A stretch of DNA of 64,000 bases, from the NCBI RefSeq assembly GCF_019880385.1, contig NZ_CP082273.1:2170001-2234000 (forward strand), in the 5' to 3' direction. The position numbers and the translations under genes were made by a program. The stretch comes from Nocardioides coralli (lineage in GTDB: Bacteria > Actinomycetota > Actinomycetes > Propionibacteriales > Nocardioidaceae). The notes under the pieces were generated by a model. It saw only the letters and a program-made list of their open reading frames with translations, did not search any database and was not told the DNA's origin. Shown here piece by piece: positions 1-12,785 of this stretch. How positions within the stretch are numbered: position 1 is the first letter of the stretch; each line of letters opens with the position of its first letter.

Positions 1-142
1 GGCCGGCCGCGGCGGCACCGGCGAGGAGCGCGGTACGCCGGCCGTCACGGCCCTCGCGAGACCGGGCGATCGGGTCGCCGCTCTCGGGCTCGAGGAACTC
101 GGGGCCGCCGGAACCGGAGGTCGGCGGAGGGGTGCTGGACAT
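1..142 (-). CDS. N-terminal fragment of an unidentified protein, truncated by the window edge
   Basis: A minus-strand reading frame opens with ATG at 142 and runs off the window. A good Shine-Dalgarno (AGGGAGA) lies just upstream. The visible 47 residues begin MSSTPPPTSGSGGPEFLEPE, continue as a hydrophilic Pro/Gly/Ser/Glu-rich stretch with basic residues, and end in an Ala-rich hydrophobic run (RRTALLAGAAAAAG) that looks like the start of a membrane or signal-anchor helix. It probably encodes a membrane-anchored protein with a short cytoplasmic tail. The family cannot be named from this fragment. It lies downstream of the dnaE1 pair on the same strand, separated by about 90 bases. Confidence 0.6.
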   Translation of the reverse strand, partial: MSSTPPPTSGSGGPEFLEPESGDPIARSREGRDGRRTALLAGAAAAG

Positions 143-230
143 GGGTTCTCCCTGGCTAGGACTCGAGACTGGGACGCACGGCGAGACCCGCCGGTTCCTG
201 ATGCCAGAACTCTACTCGCGGGCGGCCGCG

Positions 231-754
231 CTATCCGCGGGACCGCCGATTTGGCGCGAGTCCGATGAAGACGGCCGCCAGTCCTGCCGTGGCCCCGAGC
301 GGGAACGCCGCGAAGGGGCTGTCGCCCGACACTGCGAGGGTCCCCGGGAGTCGCGTGCCGTCGGGTGCCGAGGCCGCCGCGAGCTGCGGGTCGGGTGGAG
401 CGAGGGCCGTGCCGACCCACAGCATCAACCACCCGGCGAGTGTCGCTCCGACCGCCACCGCGACCAGCGTGACCAGCTCCACCCGGTCGAAGAGCCACCC
501 GCACGCAGCGCCCAGGACCAGCCCGCCGACGGCGCCCACGACGACGTAGAGGGCTGTGCCGGAGAACACCCCGCGCACCCCCTCGAGATCGGGGAACCAC
601 GTCCCGTCCGCGACGCTCCCGCTCGGTGCGGTCCACCACCACTCCCACAGCACGCCGCACAGCGCTCCCCCGACGGCGAACAAGGCGAGCACCAGCGTGA
701 CGTCGCGCAGCAACCACCAGCGTGAGACGTGGGGCGTGGGGTGGGTCTGCTCGC

Positions 755-770
<16 letters not shown>
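231..770 (-). CDS. Four-helix integral membrane protein (DUF2567-like)
   Basis: A 179-residue protein. The frame is open to 950, but the chosen start is GTG at 770 because the first membrane helix follows it and it overlaps the dnaE1 stop by only 16 bases, so the two genes are probably co-transcribed. Predicted membrane segments lie near residues 23-45, 70-92, 97-120 and 154-173. A polar loop between the third and fourth is rich in Ala, Pro and Asp. No catalytic motif is visible. Its size, four-helix layout and place after dnaE recall the DUF2567 membrane proteins of actinobacteria. That family name is a recollection and the function is unknown. Confidence 0.7.
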
Positions 771-4315
<3,545 letters not shown>

Positions 4316-4520
4316 CGGTGGTCTGGGCACTCCCCTCGGGGGTTCGGACGAGCAGGCAGGGGCCACGACGCCGGGCGCCGCGGGGTGTCGCTGGGGGAAG
4401 GACTCGAAGCCTACGACAGTCCGGGGACAGGCACCGGCAGACCCGCCGTTGACGTCGGCCCCACAGGGGAGTTGGCTGGAGGTGTCGGCGGCGGGGAGTG
4501 CCGATCAAGAGGAGAGAGCA

Positions 4521-4913
4521 GTGTCCGGAAAGGTAGTGCACTTCGAGATCCCGTTCGACGACAGCGACCGGGCGGGGAAGTTCTACGGCGACGCCTTCGG
4601 CTGGCAGATCATGCCGATGCCTGAGTTGAGCTACACCATGGTCTCGACCGGCCCCTCGGACCAGGAGACCGGCCCCACCGAGAGCGGTTTCATCAACGGA
4701 GGGATGTTCCAGCGCAGCGACGAGTTCCCGGCCAAGGGCCCCAACATCGTCATCGACGTCGAGAGCATCGACGACGCCCTGTCGAAGGTGAAGGACGCCG
4801 GCGGCAGCGAGGTCGTGGGCAAGATGCCGGTCGGTGACATGGGCTTCACCGCCTACTTCGCCGATCCCGAGGGCAACGTGCTCGGGCTCTGGGAGAACGC
4901 GCAACAGGGCTGA
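4521..4913 (+). CDS. VOC-superfamily (glyoxalase/bleomycin-resistance fold) protein
   Basis: A 130-residue protein starting at GTG 4521, behind a purine-rich Shine-Dalgarno (AGGAGAGAG). It has the two-module VOC pattern: an N-terminal strand and helix (VVHFEIPFDDSDRAGKFYG), then a C-terminal half ending in the metal-site signature FADPEGNVLGLWE. The first module has His7 and the terminal motif has Glu, positions that often bind a divalent metal. Proteins of this type are variously dioxygenases, isomerases or uncharacterised, so the substrate cannot be predicted. It is a single-gene unit divergent from dnaE1 and convergent with the GNAT-chorismate mutase gene. Confidence 0.85.
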   Translation: MSGKVVHFEIPFDDSDRAGKFYGDAFGWQIMPMPELSYTMVSTGPSDQETGPTESGFINGGMFQRSDEFPAKGPNIVIDVESIDDALSKVKDAGGSEVVGKMPVGDMGFTAYFADPEGNVLGLWENAQQG

Positions 4914-4940
4914 CCCAGGACACAGCGGCGCGCTCGGCCA

Positions 4941-4958
4941 GTGTCACCCTGGTGACAC
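4941..4958. terminator. Perfect inverted repeat between convergent genes, probable bidirectional terminator
   Basis: GTGTCACC and GGTGACAC pair perfectly around a CT centre, giving a 7-8 bp stem. The hairpin includes the last codons and stop of the minus-strand GNAT-chorismate mutase gene and lies 27 bases after the stop of the plus-strand VOC gene. No T-tract follows, which is common in high-GC actinobacteria. A protein-binding operator is an alternative for such a symmetric palindrome. Confidence 0.5.
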
Positions 4959-5687
4959 CTGACGACCGCCCTGGTCCCCCCTCGCGCCGTCCGCGGCGTC
5001 GAGGCTCTCGGTGATGATCGCGTGCACGATCCGCGCGACTCGCCCCTCCCCCAGCTCAGGGGCCCGTGCAGCCAGCCGCCGCACGATCTCCTCCTCGCGC
5101 TCCGGGCTGCGCTCGCGGGACGGCTTGACCTCCTGGGTCGCCCGCGTCAGCGCGTGGCGCCGGGCGAGCAGGTCACCCAGCTCGTCGTCGACGTCGTCGA
5201 TGAGGCCGCGCAGGAACGCCAGTGGGTCCCGTCCCGGCCACGCCATGCGGATGTCGGGAGCACCTTCCTCGTTGCCCGAGCCGTCGGTGCGCTCGAGCTC
5301 GATGAGGCCATGGCGACGGTAGAAGCGGCGGGCACCCTCGTTGGACTCGAACACCCAGAGGCAGAAGCCGTCCGGCAGCTCCGCCTTGGCGACGCCGAGC
5401 AGCGCCTCCCCGACGCCGTTCCCGGTCTCCCCCGGCGCCAGGTAGAGGTCGTCCAGCCAGCCGTCGGTCGTCGCCAGGTAGCCGACCGCCCGCCCGGCAC
5501 GCTCGGCCACCCACCCGCGGGTGTCGCCTGCCAACCGGTCGCGCATCCAGCGGTGGGCGCTCGACCGGTCGTGCACCATCGGCGGCAGGCTGCCGACGTT
5601 CCCCTCCCTGGAGTCCACGTGCAGGTCGGCCAGCGTCGGCGCGTCGTCCAGCGTCGCGGGGCGCAGCTCGACCTGGTCAGTGGGCAT
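4944..5687 (-). CDS. GNAT N-acetyltransferase fused to an AroQ-type chorismate mutase domain
   Basis: A 247-residue two-domain protein. Residues about 5-150 form a GNAT acetyltransferase fold, with [17 protein letters not shown] (83-99) corresponding to the acetyl-CoA binding motif and [16 protein letters not shown] (113-128) to the closing motif. Residues about 157-230 match the all-helical AroQ chorismate mutase: [20 protein letters not shown], then TRATQEVK, an Arg/Glu-rich helix, and [13 protein letters not shown]160, R176 or R177, K188 and a Glu near 197-200 sit where AroQ enzymes bind the chorismate transition-state analogue. Chorismate mutase makes prephenate for Phe and Tyr. The acetyl acceptor is unknown. 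The start overlaps the RluD-type stop by 11 bases, indicating one operon. Confidence 0.85.
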   Translation of the reverse strand: MPTDQVELRPATLDDAPTLADLHVDSREGNVGSLPPMVHDRSSAHRWMRDRLAGDTRGWVAERAGRAVGYLATTDGWLDDLYLAPGETGNGVGEALLGVAKAELPDGFCLWVFESNEGARRFYRRHGLIELERTDGSGNEEGAPDIRMAWPGRDPLAFLRGLIDDVDDELGDLLARRHALTRATQEVKPSRERSPEREEEIVRRLAARAPELGEGRVARIVHAIITESLDAADGARGDQGGRQVSPG

Positions 5688-6612
5688 CGCGGATCGCGTC
5701 GAGCGCGTGCTGGAGGTCGTCAGGGTAGGTCGACTCGTACTCGACCCGGTCCCCGGTGTCGGGGTGCTCGAAACCCAGCCGCACGGCGTGGAGCCACTGT
5801 CGCTCGAGTCCGACGCGCTTGGCCAGCACGGGGTCGGCCCCGTAGGTGAGGTCGCCGACGCACGGGTGCTTGAGCGCCTGCATGTGGACCCGAATCTGGT
5901 GGGTGCGGCCGGTCTCGAGAGTGATCTCCAGCAGACTGGCGAACCGGTGCGCCTCGAGCGTCTCGTAGTGGGTGACGCTGTGACGACCGTCGGCCATCAC
6001 GGCGAACTTCCAGTCCGACTTCGGGTGCCGGCCGATCGGGGCGTCGACGGTCCCCTCGAGCGGGTCGGGGTGACCCTGGACCAGGGCGTGATAGGTCTTC
6101 TCGACGTCACGGCGCCGGAAGGCGTTCTTGAGCAGCGAGTAGGCGTGCTCTGACTTGCAGATCACCATGACGCCGGAGGTCCCCACGTCGAGGCGCTGCA
6201 CGATGCCTTGCCGCTCGGACGCGCCGCTGGTCGCGATGCGGAAACCCGCACCCGCCAGGTGACCGACCACCGTCGGTCCCGACCACCCGGGCGACGGGTG
6301 GACGGCGACGCCCACCGGCTTGTCGATCACGACGATCGAGTCGTCGTCGTGGATGATCTTGATGCCCTCGACGATCTCGGGGACCACCTCGAGCGGGTCA
6401 CTCACGACGGGAATGCTGACCTCGAGCAGGGTGCCGGGCTCCACGCGGTGGCTCTTGGCCACCTCGGCGCCGTCGACGCGGACGTGGCCGTCGCTGATGA
6501 GATCGGCCGCGCGGGTCCGGGAGAGCCCGAACATCCGGGCCAGGGCGGCATCGACCCGCTCCCCCTCCAGACCCTCGGGAACCGCGAGCGTGCGGTGATC
6601 GGCCTGGGTCAC
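5677..6612 (-). CDS. rluD: RluA/RluD-family 23S rRNA pseudouridine synthase
   Basis: A 311-residue enzyme that isomerises uridine to pseudouridine in large-subunit rRNA. An N-terminal S4-type RNA-binding domain (residues about 15-75, [20 protein letters not shown]) precedes the catalytic domain. That domain holds the catalytic aspartate in [13 protein letters not shown] and the RluA-family motifs [10 protein letters not shown] and [12 protein letters not shown] at 6612 shares a 4-base GTGA overlap with the lspA stop, so the genes are coupled. A gene order of lspA followed by an RluD-type synthase is common in Gram-positive bacteria. The exact modified uridines (the E. coli RluD positions) are inferred from the family. 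Confidence 0.93.
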   Translation of the reverse strand: MTQADHRTLAVPEGLEGERVDAALARMFGLSRTRAADLISDGHVRVDGAEVAKSHRVEPGTLLEVSIPVVSDPLEVVPEIVEGIKIIHDDDSIVVIDKPVGVAVHPSPGWSGPTVVGHLAGAGFRIATSGASERQGIVQRLDVGTSGVMVICKSEHAYSLLKNAFRRRDVEKTYHALVQGHPDPLEGTVDAPIGRHPKSDWKFAVMADGRHSVTHYETLEAHRFASLLEITLETGRTHQIRVHMQALKHPCVGDLTYGADPVLAKRVGLERQWLHAVRLGFEHPDTGDRVEYESTYPDDLQHALDAIRDAH

Positions 6613-7172
6613 GTCGCGGACTCCTCCTCGCGCGGCCTGCCGTCGAGGGCCACACCGCGGAAGGTCTGCAGCAGGATCAGCGCGGCGGCGACGTTGATGC
6701 AGATGTCGGCCACGTTGAACACCGGCCAGTGGGGCAGCATGAACATGTCGACGACATGGCCACGCAGCGGGCCCGGCTCGCGGAAGAGGCGGTCGGTCAG
6801 GTTGCCGGCAACACCACCGAGCAGCAGGCCCAGCGCGAGCGACCAGCCCGGCGTGCCGATCCTCCGCGCGAACCACAGCACGACCAGCACCGCGGCGATC
6901 GCGAGGCAGCTGAGGGCGACGGTGTAGTTGGTCCCCGTGCTGAACGCCGCGCCCGGGTTGCGGGTCAGGTGGAGCACGAACCAGTCGCCGAGGACGGCGA
7001 CGTCACCGTCGGCCAGCCGGGTGACGGCGAGCTGCTTGGTGACCAGGTCGACGGCGTACGCCACGACGGCCACGACGCCGAAGAGACCCAGCAGTCGCGG
7101 TGAGGGGGTCTGCGGGGCTTCCTGACCGGGGTTGTCGGCGTCGCTCAGCGACGCTCCTCGCGCTGCTTGCAT
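6609..7172 (-). CDS. lspA: Lipoprotein signal peptidase (signal peptidase II)
   Basis: A 187-residue membrane aspartic protease that cleaves the signal peptide of prolipoproteins after lipid modification. The hallmark motifs are in order: VDLVTKQLA in the first helix, [28 protein letters not shown] and FNVADICIN. The last three carry the conserved aspartates of the catalytic pair. Four membrane segments are evident after a hydrophilic N-terminal extension of about 28 residues. ATG at 7172 is chosen; it overlaps the end of the DksA-like gene by 28 bases. The gene is translationally coupled to the RluD-type gene. Confidence 0.95.
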   Translation of the reverse strand: MQAARGASLSDADNPGQEAPQTPSPRLLGLFGVVAVVAYAVDLVTKQLAVTRLADGDVAVLGDWFVLHLTRNPGAAFSTGTNYTVALSCLAIAAVLVVLWFARRIGTPGWSLALGLLLGGVAGNLTDRLFREPGPLRGHVVDMFMLPHWPVFNVADICINVAAALILLQTFRGVALDGRPREEESAT

Positions 7173-8209
7173 GTCATGCACAGTGTGGCACGGGGGAAGG
7201 CCATCACCCGCATCTTGCCGATGGGGTTGCCGCACGACTCGCAGATGCCGTAGGTGCCGTCCTCGATCCGCGCCAGCGCGCGGTCGATCTGGGCCAGCTT
7301 CTCGCGCTCGTTGTTGACGACCGTGAGCTCGTGGTCACGCTCGAAGCTCGTGGCGCCCATGTCGGCCTGGTCGTGCCCGGCGCCGTCACCGGAGTCGCGC
7401 ATCAGCCCCGCCAGCTCCTCCTCCTGCTCCGCGAGGGTAGAGGCGACCTTGTCCCGGATCTCGGTCAGCTCGTCGCGGACCTCCTTGATCTCCGCCTTGG
7501 TCCAGGCGCTCTCCCCGGCCTTGACGACCAGCGGACTGACCTTCTTGGCCGCCGACTTCCTGGCAGGGGCCTTCGTGGCCGCCTTCTTGGCAGCAGCCTT
7601 CGTGGCGGCCTTCTTGCCCGACTTCGCGGCAGGTGCTGCCTTGGCCGACTTCTTCGTGGCCGACTTCTTCGTGGCCGGCGCCTTCGTGGCGGGTGCGGAC
7701 TTGGTCGCGGTCGCCTTCTTGGCCGGGGCTGCCTTCTTGCCCGCGGCCCTCTTGGTCGGTGCCGCCTTCGTGGCCGTCTTCTTCGCGGCCGCCTTCGTAC
7801 CCGTAGCGGTCTTGGTCGGTGCCGCCTTCTTCGCCGCCGACTTCGTGGCCGGCGACTTCTTGGCCGGCGACTTCTTGGCCGGCGACTTCTTGGCCGCGCC
7901 CTTGGTCGCGGGCGCCTTCTTGGCCGATGCCTTGGTCGCGGGCGCCTTCTTCGCGGGAGCCGCCTTCTTGCTGGCAGCCTTCTTGCTGGCCGCGGTCGCC
8001 GCTGCCGCAGCCTTCTTGGTGGCCGGCGCCGTCTTCTTGGCAGCCTGCTTCGCCGCCTTCTGGGGGGCCTGCTTCGCCGTCTTCGCAGCCTGCGCGGTGG
8101 TGCTGCCCGTGCGGGCGCCGTTCGCCGAGCCGGACGACTTGCGACGTATCGCCTTCCGCGCGGCCGACACCGCCGAGCCGGCGATCGACCTCCTGGTGCT
8201 CCGAGCCAT
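7145..8209 (-). CDS. DksA/TraR-type C4 zinc-finger protein with a long histone H1-like Lys/Ala-rich tail
   Basis: A 354-residue protein. Residues about 40-235 are almost entirely Ala, Lys, Thr, Pro and Ser in short repeats (AAKK, PATK, SPAKK), like the C-terminal tails of eukaryotic H1 and bacterial H1-like DNA-binding proteins. The C-terminal 110 residues are a DksA/TraR domain with a coiled-coil ([20 protein letters not shown]) and a four-cysteine zinc finger at C323, C326, C344 and C347. DksA proteins bind RNA polymerase in the secondary channel; the basic tail suggests DNA or RNA binding. ATG at 8209 is preceded by GAGGAGG at good spacing. Whether the protein acts on polymerase, chromatin or both is open. 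Confidence 0.85.
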   Translation of the reverse strand: MARSTRRSIAGSAVSAARKAIRRKSSGSANGARTGSTTAQAAKTAKQAPQKAAKQAAKKTAPATKKAAAAATAASKKAASKKAAPAKKAPATKASAKKAPATKGAAKKSPAKKSPAKKSPATKSAAKKAAPTKTATGTKAAAKKTATKAAPTKRAAGKKAAPAKKATATKSAPATKAPATKKSATKKSAKAAPAAKSGKKAATKAAAKKAATKAPARKSAAKKVSPLVVKAGESAWTKAEIKEVRDELTEIRDKVASTLAEQEEELAGLMRDSGDGAGHDQADMGATSFERDHELTVVNNEREKLAQIDRALARIEDGTYGICESCGNPIGKMRVMAFPRATLCMTCKQREERR

Positions 8210-8344
8210 GACTGGGGGCCTCCTCATCCCGTGCCACGCGTGGCGGCCGCCACAGTGTCGGCGGAACAGTAGCCCGCGCAGGGGGTCGCTTCAAGGAGGC
8301 CACGCCCAGGCGGGCGCCCTCCGCAGCCATCGCGGCACAAGCGT

Positions 8345-8380
8345 CGGGCCCGGCTCACCCTGGGGGGTGAGCCGGGCCCG
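8345..8380 (-). terminator. 16-bp perfect stem-loop terminator downstream of divIVA
   Basis: The arms 8345-8360 (CGGGCCCGGCTCACCC) and 8365-8380 are exact reverse complements around a 4-base loop (TGGG). The hairpin starts 34 bases after the divIVA stop in transcription direction. No T-run follows, as is usual for actinobacterial terminators. It probably ends the dcw transcript and insulates the DksA-like gene, which starts about 135 bases further on. Confidence 0.85.
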
Positions 8381-8413
8381 GTGACGTCGCTTCGCTGCTC
8401 TCCTGTGTGCGGC

Positions 8414-9169
8414 TCAGCCTTCCTCGTCGCCGAGGATCGACCGCAGCCGCTTGGGCTGCGGGTCGCCGTGGCCCGAGGACGCCATGCCCTCACCCGGCGA
8501 GTCCAGAGCCTCGAGCTGCTGGGTGAAGTAGGACTTGAGCCGGGCGCGGTACTCGCGCTCGAAGGACCGCAGGTTCTCGACCTCGCCCTTGAGCTTGTCG
8601 CGCTCGCGCTCGAGGTCGCCGAACATCTGCTGGCGACGCTCGGCGGTCTCACCGTCGAGCATCTCGGCGCGACGCCGTGCGTCCGCCTCGAGCCGGTCGG
8701 CCTTCCCCTTGGACTCGGAGTCCATCCGCTCGGCCTTGGTCCGCGCCTCACCGACGATGCGGTCGGCCTCGTTCTTGGCCTCCTCGACGAGCTCGTCAGC
8801 ATTGCGCGTGGCGATCTCGAGGAGTCGTGCCGCGGCGCTGGAGGCCTCGGGCACGGTCTCGACGCGGAGGGTCTCCACCGACGACGACGCTGCCGCGCTC
8901 ACCGGTGCGGCGGGGGCGGGCTCCGGCTCGGGCTCCGGCTCCGGCTCGGGCTCGGGTTGCTTCTCCACCACCGGCGTCGGCGCCGTGACCGGAGCACCCG
9001 ACTGAGCCGCGGACAACTTCGACCGCAGGTCGTCGTTCTCCTTCGTCAGCCGCGCGAGCTCGGCCTCCACCTCGTCGAGGAACTGGTCGACCTCTCCCAT
9101 GTCGTAGCCCTCACGGAGGCGAACGGGAGTAAAGCGCTTGTTGCTCACGTCCTCAGGCGTCAGCGGCAT
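8414..9169 (-). CDS. divIVA: DivIVA/Wag31 polar growth and division-site protein
   Basis: A 251-residue cytoskeletal protein that marks curved membrane at poles and septa and recruits the wall-elongation machinery in actinobacteria. The N-terminal lipid-binding domain is clear (MPLTPEDVSNKRFTPVRLRE, then GYDMGEVDQFLDEVEAEL). A variable linker with an EP repeat (residues about 75-90) follows, then a long coiled-coil rich in Ala, Glu, Arg and Lys, including the ADRIVGEARTKAERM-type heptads. ATG at 9169 follows GGTGAGG. It is the last gene of the dcw cluster and is followed by a strong hairpin. In mycobacteria the homologue Wag31 is phosphorylated by Ser/Thr kinases. Confidence 0.95.
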   Translation of the reverse strand: MPLTPEDVSNKRFTPVRLREGYDMGEVDQFLDEVEAELARLTKENDDLRSKLSAAQSGAPVTAPTPVVEKQPEPEPEPEPEPEPAPAAPVSAAASSSVETLRVETVPEASSAAARLLEIATRNADELVEEAKNEADRIVGEARTKAERMDSESKGKADRLEADARRRAEMLDGETAERRQQMFGDLERERDKLKGEVENLRSFEREYRARLKSYFTQQLEALDSPGEGMASSGHGDPQPKRLRSILGDEEG

Positions 9170-9265
9170 GACCTCACCCAATTCATTGATCGGTGTTGCA
9201 GAAGCTCTGTCTTGGGAACAATAGCGCCTGACCTCCCCTCGGTCAGGGAGACCGGCGCAGGCACG

Positions 9266-9559
9266 TCACACGAGTAGGACCCTCTCCACCACCACCAGCA
9301 AGAGGTAGGCGCCGATGAGGACGATGATGAAGCTGAGGTCGAGCGCGACGGAGCCGAGCCGAAGCGGCGGGACCACCCGACGCAGCGCCTTGATCGGCGG
9401 GTCGGTGACCGAGTAGACGATCTCGAGCACCACCAGCAGGAAGCCGCTCGGTGACCACGAGCGCGCGAAGACCTGGACCCAGTCGACGATGAACCGGATC
9501 CACAGCAGTGCGATGAAGGCCCAGAGCAGACCATGGAGGATCTGCCCGACGACATACAC
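9266..9559 (-). CDS. YggT-family membrane protein
   Basis: A 97-residue protein with two hydrophobic halves (residues about 5-22 and 74-95) around a central loop containing YSVTDPPIKALRRVVPP, the signature of the YggT family. The start is GTG at 9559, 8 bases from the sepF stop. The family occurs between sepF and divIVA throughout actinobacteria and Firmicutes. A role in membrane or septum organisation is suggested by context, but the biochemical function is unknown. Confidence 0.92.
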   Translation of the reverse strand: MYVVGQILHGLLWAFIALLWIRFIVDWVQVFARSWSPSGFLLVVLEIVYSVTDPPIKALRRVVPPLRLGSVALDLSFIIVLIGAYLLLVVVERVLLV

Positions 9560-9566
9560 CCGGCGC

Positions 9567-10052
9567 TCAGCTCTGGTTGAAGAAACCGCCCTCGGCGAGG
9601 CGCTGCTTGTCCTCGGCAGCGACGGTCACGTTGGGGGGCGAGAGCAGGAACACCTTGTTGGTCACGCGCTCGATGCTGCCACGCGTGGCAAACACCAGGC
9701 CGGCAGCGAAGTCCACGAGCCGCTTGGCGTCGTTGTCGTCCATCTCCGAGAGGTTCATGATCACCGGCACCCCCTCGCGGAAGTTCTCGCCGACGGTGCG
9801 AGCCTCGTTGTAGGTACGGGGGTGCAGGGTGGTGATACGCGACATCTCGGCAACGATTCCAGTCGGTCCCGAGCCCGGCTTGCGCCGCTCGGAGAGGTCG
9901 GACACAGGGGCGGGTCGGGACTCCATCGCCGAGGACCGGCCAGGGACCGACGGCGTGTCGGCGGTCTCGTAGTCGCTGTCGTAGTCGTCGTACCGGCCGG
10001 TGTCCTCGAGCAGGCCGAGGTACTCGCCGATCCTGCGCATCGCGCCGCTCAT
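9567..10052 (-). CDS. sepF: Cell division protein SepF
   Basis: A 161-residue membrane-anchoring partner of FtsZ. The amphipathic N-terminal helix ([17 protein letters not shown]) is followed by an acidic, Asp/Tyr-rich linker and the C-terminal SepF core ([48 protein letters not shown]). Actinobacteria lack FtsA and ZipA, so SepF is expected to be the main tether of the Z-ring. The frame stays open well upstream, but ATG at 10052 follows a GGAGGATG ribosome site and gives the conserved membrane-targeting start. Confidence 0.95.
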   Translation of the reverse strand: MSGAMRRIGEYLGLLEDTGRYDDYDSDYETADTPSVPGRSSAMESRPAPVSDLSERRKPGSGPTGIVAEMSRITTLHPRTYNEARTVGENFREGVPVIMNLSEMDDNDAKRLVDFAAGLVFATRGSIERVTNKVFLLSPPNVTVAAEDKQRLAEGGFFNQS

Positions 10053-10110
10053 GACGTCGTCATCCTCCGGTGTCCCGGCGCCCACGAGGGCGCTGTTGGT
10101 GTGTGTGACA

Positions 10111-10809
10111 TTACTTGTCCCCCGGCCGCGGACCGAGGATTGCGGAGCCGACGCGCACGTGTGTCGCACCGGCACGGACAGCTGTCTCCAGGTCACCGGA
10201 CATGCCGGCGGACAGCGTGGTGGCGCCCGGACGGGACGCCACGAACTCCTCACGGATCCTGCGCAACCGCGCGAACGCGGCCGTCGGGTCCTCCCCCAGC
10301 GGCGCCACCGCCATCAGGCCGCGCAGCTGGAGCGATCCCGCTTCCTCGACCTGGGTCGCCAGCGCCTCGAGCTCGCTGGGATCGGCCCCCGCCCGACCGT
10401 CGGCGTCCGGCGGGTCCAGGCTCACCTGCAGCAGCACCTCGAGCGTGCGTCCGTGCTCGTGTGCACCACGTTGCAACCCGCGCACGAGCTTGGCCCGGTC
10501 GACGGACTCCACGACGTGGGCGTAGGACGCCACCGCCGCCGCCTTGTTGCTCTGGAGTCCCCCGATGAAGTGCCACGTCAGCGGGAGGTCCGCGCAGGCG
10601 GCGACCTTCTCGACCGCCTCCTGGTGACGGTTCTCGCCGACGTGGCGGACTCCGAGGTCGGCGAGGATGCGCAGGTCGGACTCGGGGAAGAACTTGGTGA
10701 CCACGACGGTCGTGACCGCTGCGGGGTCGCGTCCGGCCTCGGCGGCGGCCCGGTCGATCCGGTCGCGCACCCGCCCCAGTCCGGCGCGCACGTCGTCGGC
10801 CCGGCTCAC
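10111..10809 (-). CDS. yggS: YggS/PLPBP-family pyridoxal phosphate homeostasis protein
   Basis: A 232-residue alanine-racemase-fold protein that binds PLP and helps balance B6 vitamers. The PLP lysine lies in [11 protein letters not shown]. Other family motifs are [27 protein letters not shown] and [24 protein letters not shown]. The start GTG at 10809 overlaps the stop of the preceding multicopper-oxidase-like gene by 4 bases (GTGA). The gene is a standard member of the ftsZ-sepF interval in actinobacteria. Confidence 0.94.
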   Translation of the reverse strand: MSRADDVRAGLGRVRDRIDRAAAEAGRDPAAVTTVVVTKFFPESDLRILADLGVRHVGENRHQEAVEKVAACADLPLTWHFIGGLQSNKAAAVASYAHVVESVDRAKLVRGLQRGAHEHGRTLEVLLQVSLDPPDADGRAGADPSELEALATQVEEAGSLQLRGLMAVAPLGEDPTAAFARLRRIREEFVASRPGATTLSAGMSGDLETAVRAGATHVRVGSAILGPRPGDK

Positions 10810-11495
10810 GGGTGCATCCAGACCACGCCGGCGAAGCGGGTCGCGGCGTCGCCGTCGCGGCGGTGGGAGGGGTAGGCCTCGTCCTCGAGGGTGCAGGCCC
10901 CGGCCTCGTGGACCGTCCCGACGCCGGCCGCGGCCAGCTGGGTCCGGACGCCGGCACCGAGGTCGAGCGCGGGGGTGTCCCAGCTCGTCGTGGACCAGGC
11001 CTCGGGGACGGCGGCGGCCACGGCCGAGCGCATCTCGTCGGGGACCTCGTAGCACGCACCGCAGACCGAGGGTCCGACCCAGGCGGTGAGCTGCTCGGCC
11101 CCCAGCGCCCGCATCTGCTCCACCGACGCCGGGACCACGCCGGCCACCAGGCCCTGCCGACCCGCGTGGACGGCCGCCACGACCCCGGCATCGGGGTCGC
11201 CGAGCAGGACGGGCACGCAGTCGGCCGCACGCGCGAGGAGGGCGACGTGGGGACGAGTGGTCACCAGGCCGTCGGCGACGGGTGGTTCCGCCGGCACCGC
11301 GTCGATGCGCTCGACGTCGGCGCCGTGGACCTGGCGCATGATCACCGGCGTCGCGCCGGTGGCCGTGGCGACGGCCTCCAGGCCGGCCCGGCGTACGTCG
11401 GCGTCGGCCCGGTCACCGAGGTCGAGCGCACGCTCGGTGAAGGCGACCTCGACGACGAGGCCGCCTTCGATCCGGTCGTGCAGTCGGAGCGTCAC
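10806..11495 (-). CDS. pgeF: PgeF/YfiH-family laccase-domain protein
   Basis: A 229-residue protein of the family once called laccase-domain or polyphenol oxidase. It carries the metal-site motifs [35 protein letters not shown] and [13 protein letters not shown]. coli PgeF removes mis-incorporated L-serine from peptidoglycan precursors by editing UDP-MurNAc-L-Ser, which fits its place next to ftsZ and the mur genes; other members have purine nucleoside phosphorylase activity. GTG at 11495 overlaps the ftsZ stop by 4 bases. The function here is inferred from the family. Confidence 0.9.
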   Translation of the reverse strand: MTLRLHDRIEGGLVVEVAFTERALDLGDRADADVRRAGLEAVATATGATPVIMRQVHGADVERIDAVPAEPPVADGLVTTRPHVALLARAADCVPVLLGDPDAGVVAAVHAGRQGLVAGVVPASVEQMRALGAEQLTAWVGPSVCGACYEVPDEMRSAVAAAVPEAWSTTSWDTPALDLGAGVRTQLAAAGVGTVHEAGACTLEDEAYPSHRRDGDAATRFAGVVWMHP

Positions 11496-12718
11496 TTCAG
11501 GAAGTCAGGCACGTCCAGGTCGTCGTCGTCGAACTGCACCTGCCGCGGCTGCGGCTTGGGGACGGCTGGTTCGCTCGGCTGCGGCCGGGACTGCTGGACG
11601 GGCTGGGACTGCTGGGCGGGCTGGTCGGCCGGTGCCTGCTGGCTGGGCCTCGGACGCGACGGCGCCTTGCTCGCGGCCAGGGCGTCGACCGCGGCCCGCG
11701 TCTCGGCCTGGCTCTGCTTGGGGGCGGTCGAGGAGCCGCGGAGCAGCCCGCCCTCCTGACGCCGCTTGGGCATCCCGCCGTCGAAACCGGCCGCGATGAC
11801 CGTGACCCGGACCTCGTCGCCGAGGGCGTCGTCGATGGTGGCGCCGAAGATGATGTTGGCCTCGTTGTGGGCCGCCTCCGACACCAGGGCTGCAGCCTCG
11901 TTGATCTCGAAGAGGCCGAGGTCCGAGCCGCCGGCGATGGACAGCAGCACGCCGTGCGCGCCCTCGATGCTGGCCTCGAGCAGCGGGGAGGACACCGCCA
12001 TCTCCGCCGCGGCGACCGCACGGTCCTCCCCACGGGCGGAGCCGATGCCCATGAGGGCAGAGCCGGCGTTGGCCATGACGGACTTCACGTCGGCGAAGTC
12101 GAGGTTGATCAGGCCGGGGGTGGTGATCAGGTCGGTGATCCCCGAGACGCCCTGCAGCAGCACCTGGTCGGCCTGCTTGAACGCGTCGAGGACGGAGACG
12201 TTGCGGTCGCTGATCGAGAGCAACCGGTCGTTGGGGATCACGATGAGGGTGTCGACCTCCTCGCGCAGCGCGGAGATCCCCTCCTCGGCGGAGTTGGCGC
12301 GGCGCCGGCCCTCGAAGGCGAAGGGTCGGGTGACGACACCGATCGTCAGCGCGCCGAGCGAGCGCGCGATGCGTGCGACCACCGGGGCACCGCCCGTGCC
12401 GGTCCCGCCGCCCTCGCCCGCGGTCACGAAGACCATGTCGGCGCCCTTGATGACCTCCTCGATCTCGTCGGCGTGGTCCTCGGCGGCCTTCTCGCCGACG
12501 TCGGGGTTCGCTCCCGCGCCGAGGCCCCGGGTGAGCTCGCGACCGATGTCGAGCTTGACGTCGGCGTCGCTCATCAGCAGGGCCTGCGCGTCGGTGTTGA
12601 TCGCGATGAACTCGACGCCCTTCAGACCGACCTCGATCATCCGGTTGACGGCGTTGACACCGCCGCCGCCGATGCCCACGACCTTGATGATCGCCAGGTA
12701 GTTCTGCGCTGCTGCCAT
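11492..12718 (-). CDS. ftsZ: Cell division protein FtsZ
   Basis: The tubulin-like GTPase that forms the Z-ring, 408 residues. The GTP-binding signature [16 protein letters not shown] and the synergy-loop region are intact. The N-terminus lacks a long extension ([20 protein letters not shown]). The linker (residues about 315-390) is Gln/Pro/Ser-rich. The extreme C-terminus, [13 protein letters not shown], is the conserved actinobacterial SepF-binding tail. An inverted repeat and a TTGACA element lie upstream of the gene, so FtsZ is probably also transcribed separately from the upstream mur genes. Confidence 0.98.
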   Translation of the reverse strand: MAAAQNYLAIIKVVGIGGGGVNAVNRMIEVGLKGVEFIAINTDAQALLMSDADVKLDIGRELTRGLGAGANPDVGEKAAEDHADEIEEVIKGADMVFVTAGEGGGTGTGGAPVVARIARSLGALTIGVVTRPFAFEGRRRANSAEEGISALREEVDTLIVIPNDRLLSISDRNVSVLDAFKQADQVLLQGVSGITDLITTPGLINLDFADVKSVMANAGSALMGIGSARGEDRAVAAAEMAVSSPLLEASIEGAHGVLLSIAGGSDLGLFEINEAAALVSEAAHNEANIIFGATIDDALGDEVRVTVIAAGFDGGMPKRRQEGGLLRGSSTAPKQSQAETRAAVDALAASKAPSRPRPSQQAPADQPAQQSQPVQQSRPQPSEPAVPKPQPRQVQFDDDDLDVPDFLK

Positions 12719-12785
12719 GGCGGTTTCGCCTCTCGATTCCTGGTGCTCTTCTTGGATGTCGGTGTCCGGCTCGGCCGGCGAACTG

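Noticed and set aside
7254..8384. 376-codon plus-strand frame opposite the DksA-like gene, resembling an Ala/Phe-rich membrane protein
   Set aside because: It is the reverse complement of Lys/Ala codons (AAG/GCC giving CTT/GGC and shifted frames), with no ribosome site. The minus-strand zinc finger proves the coding strand.
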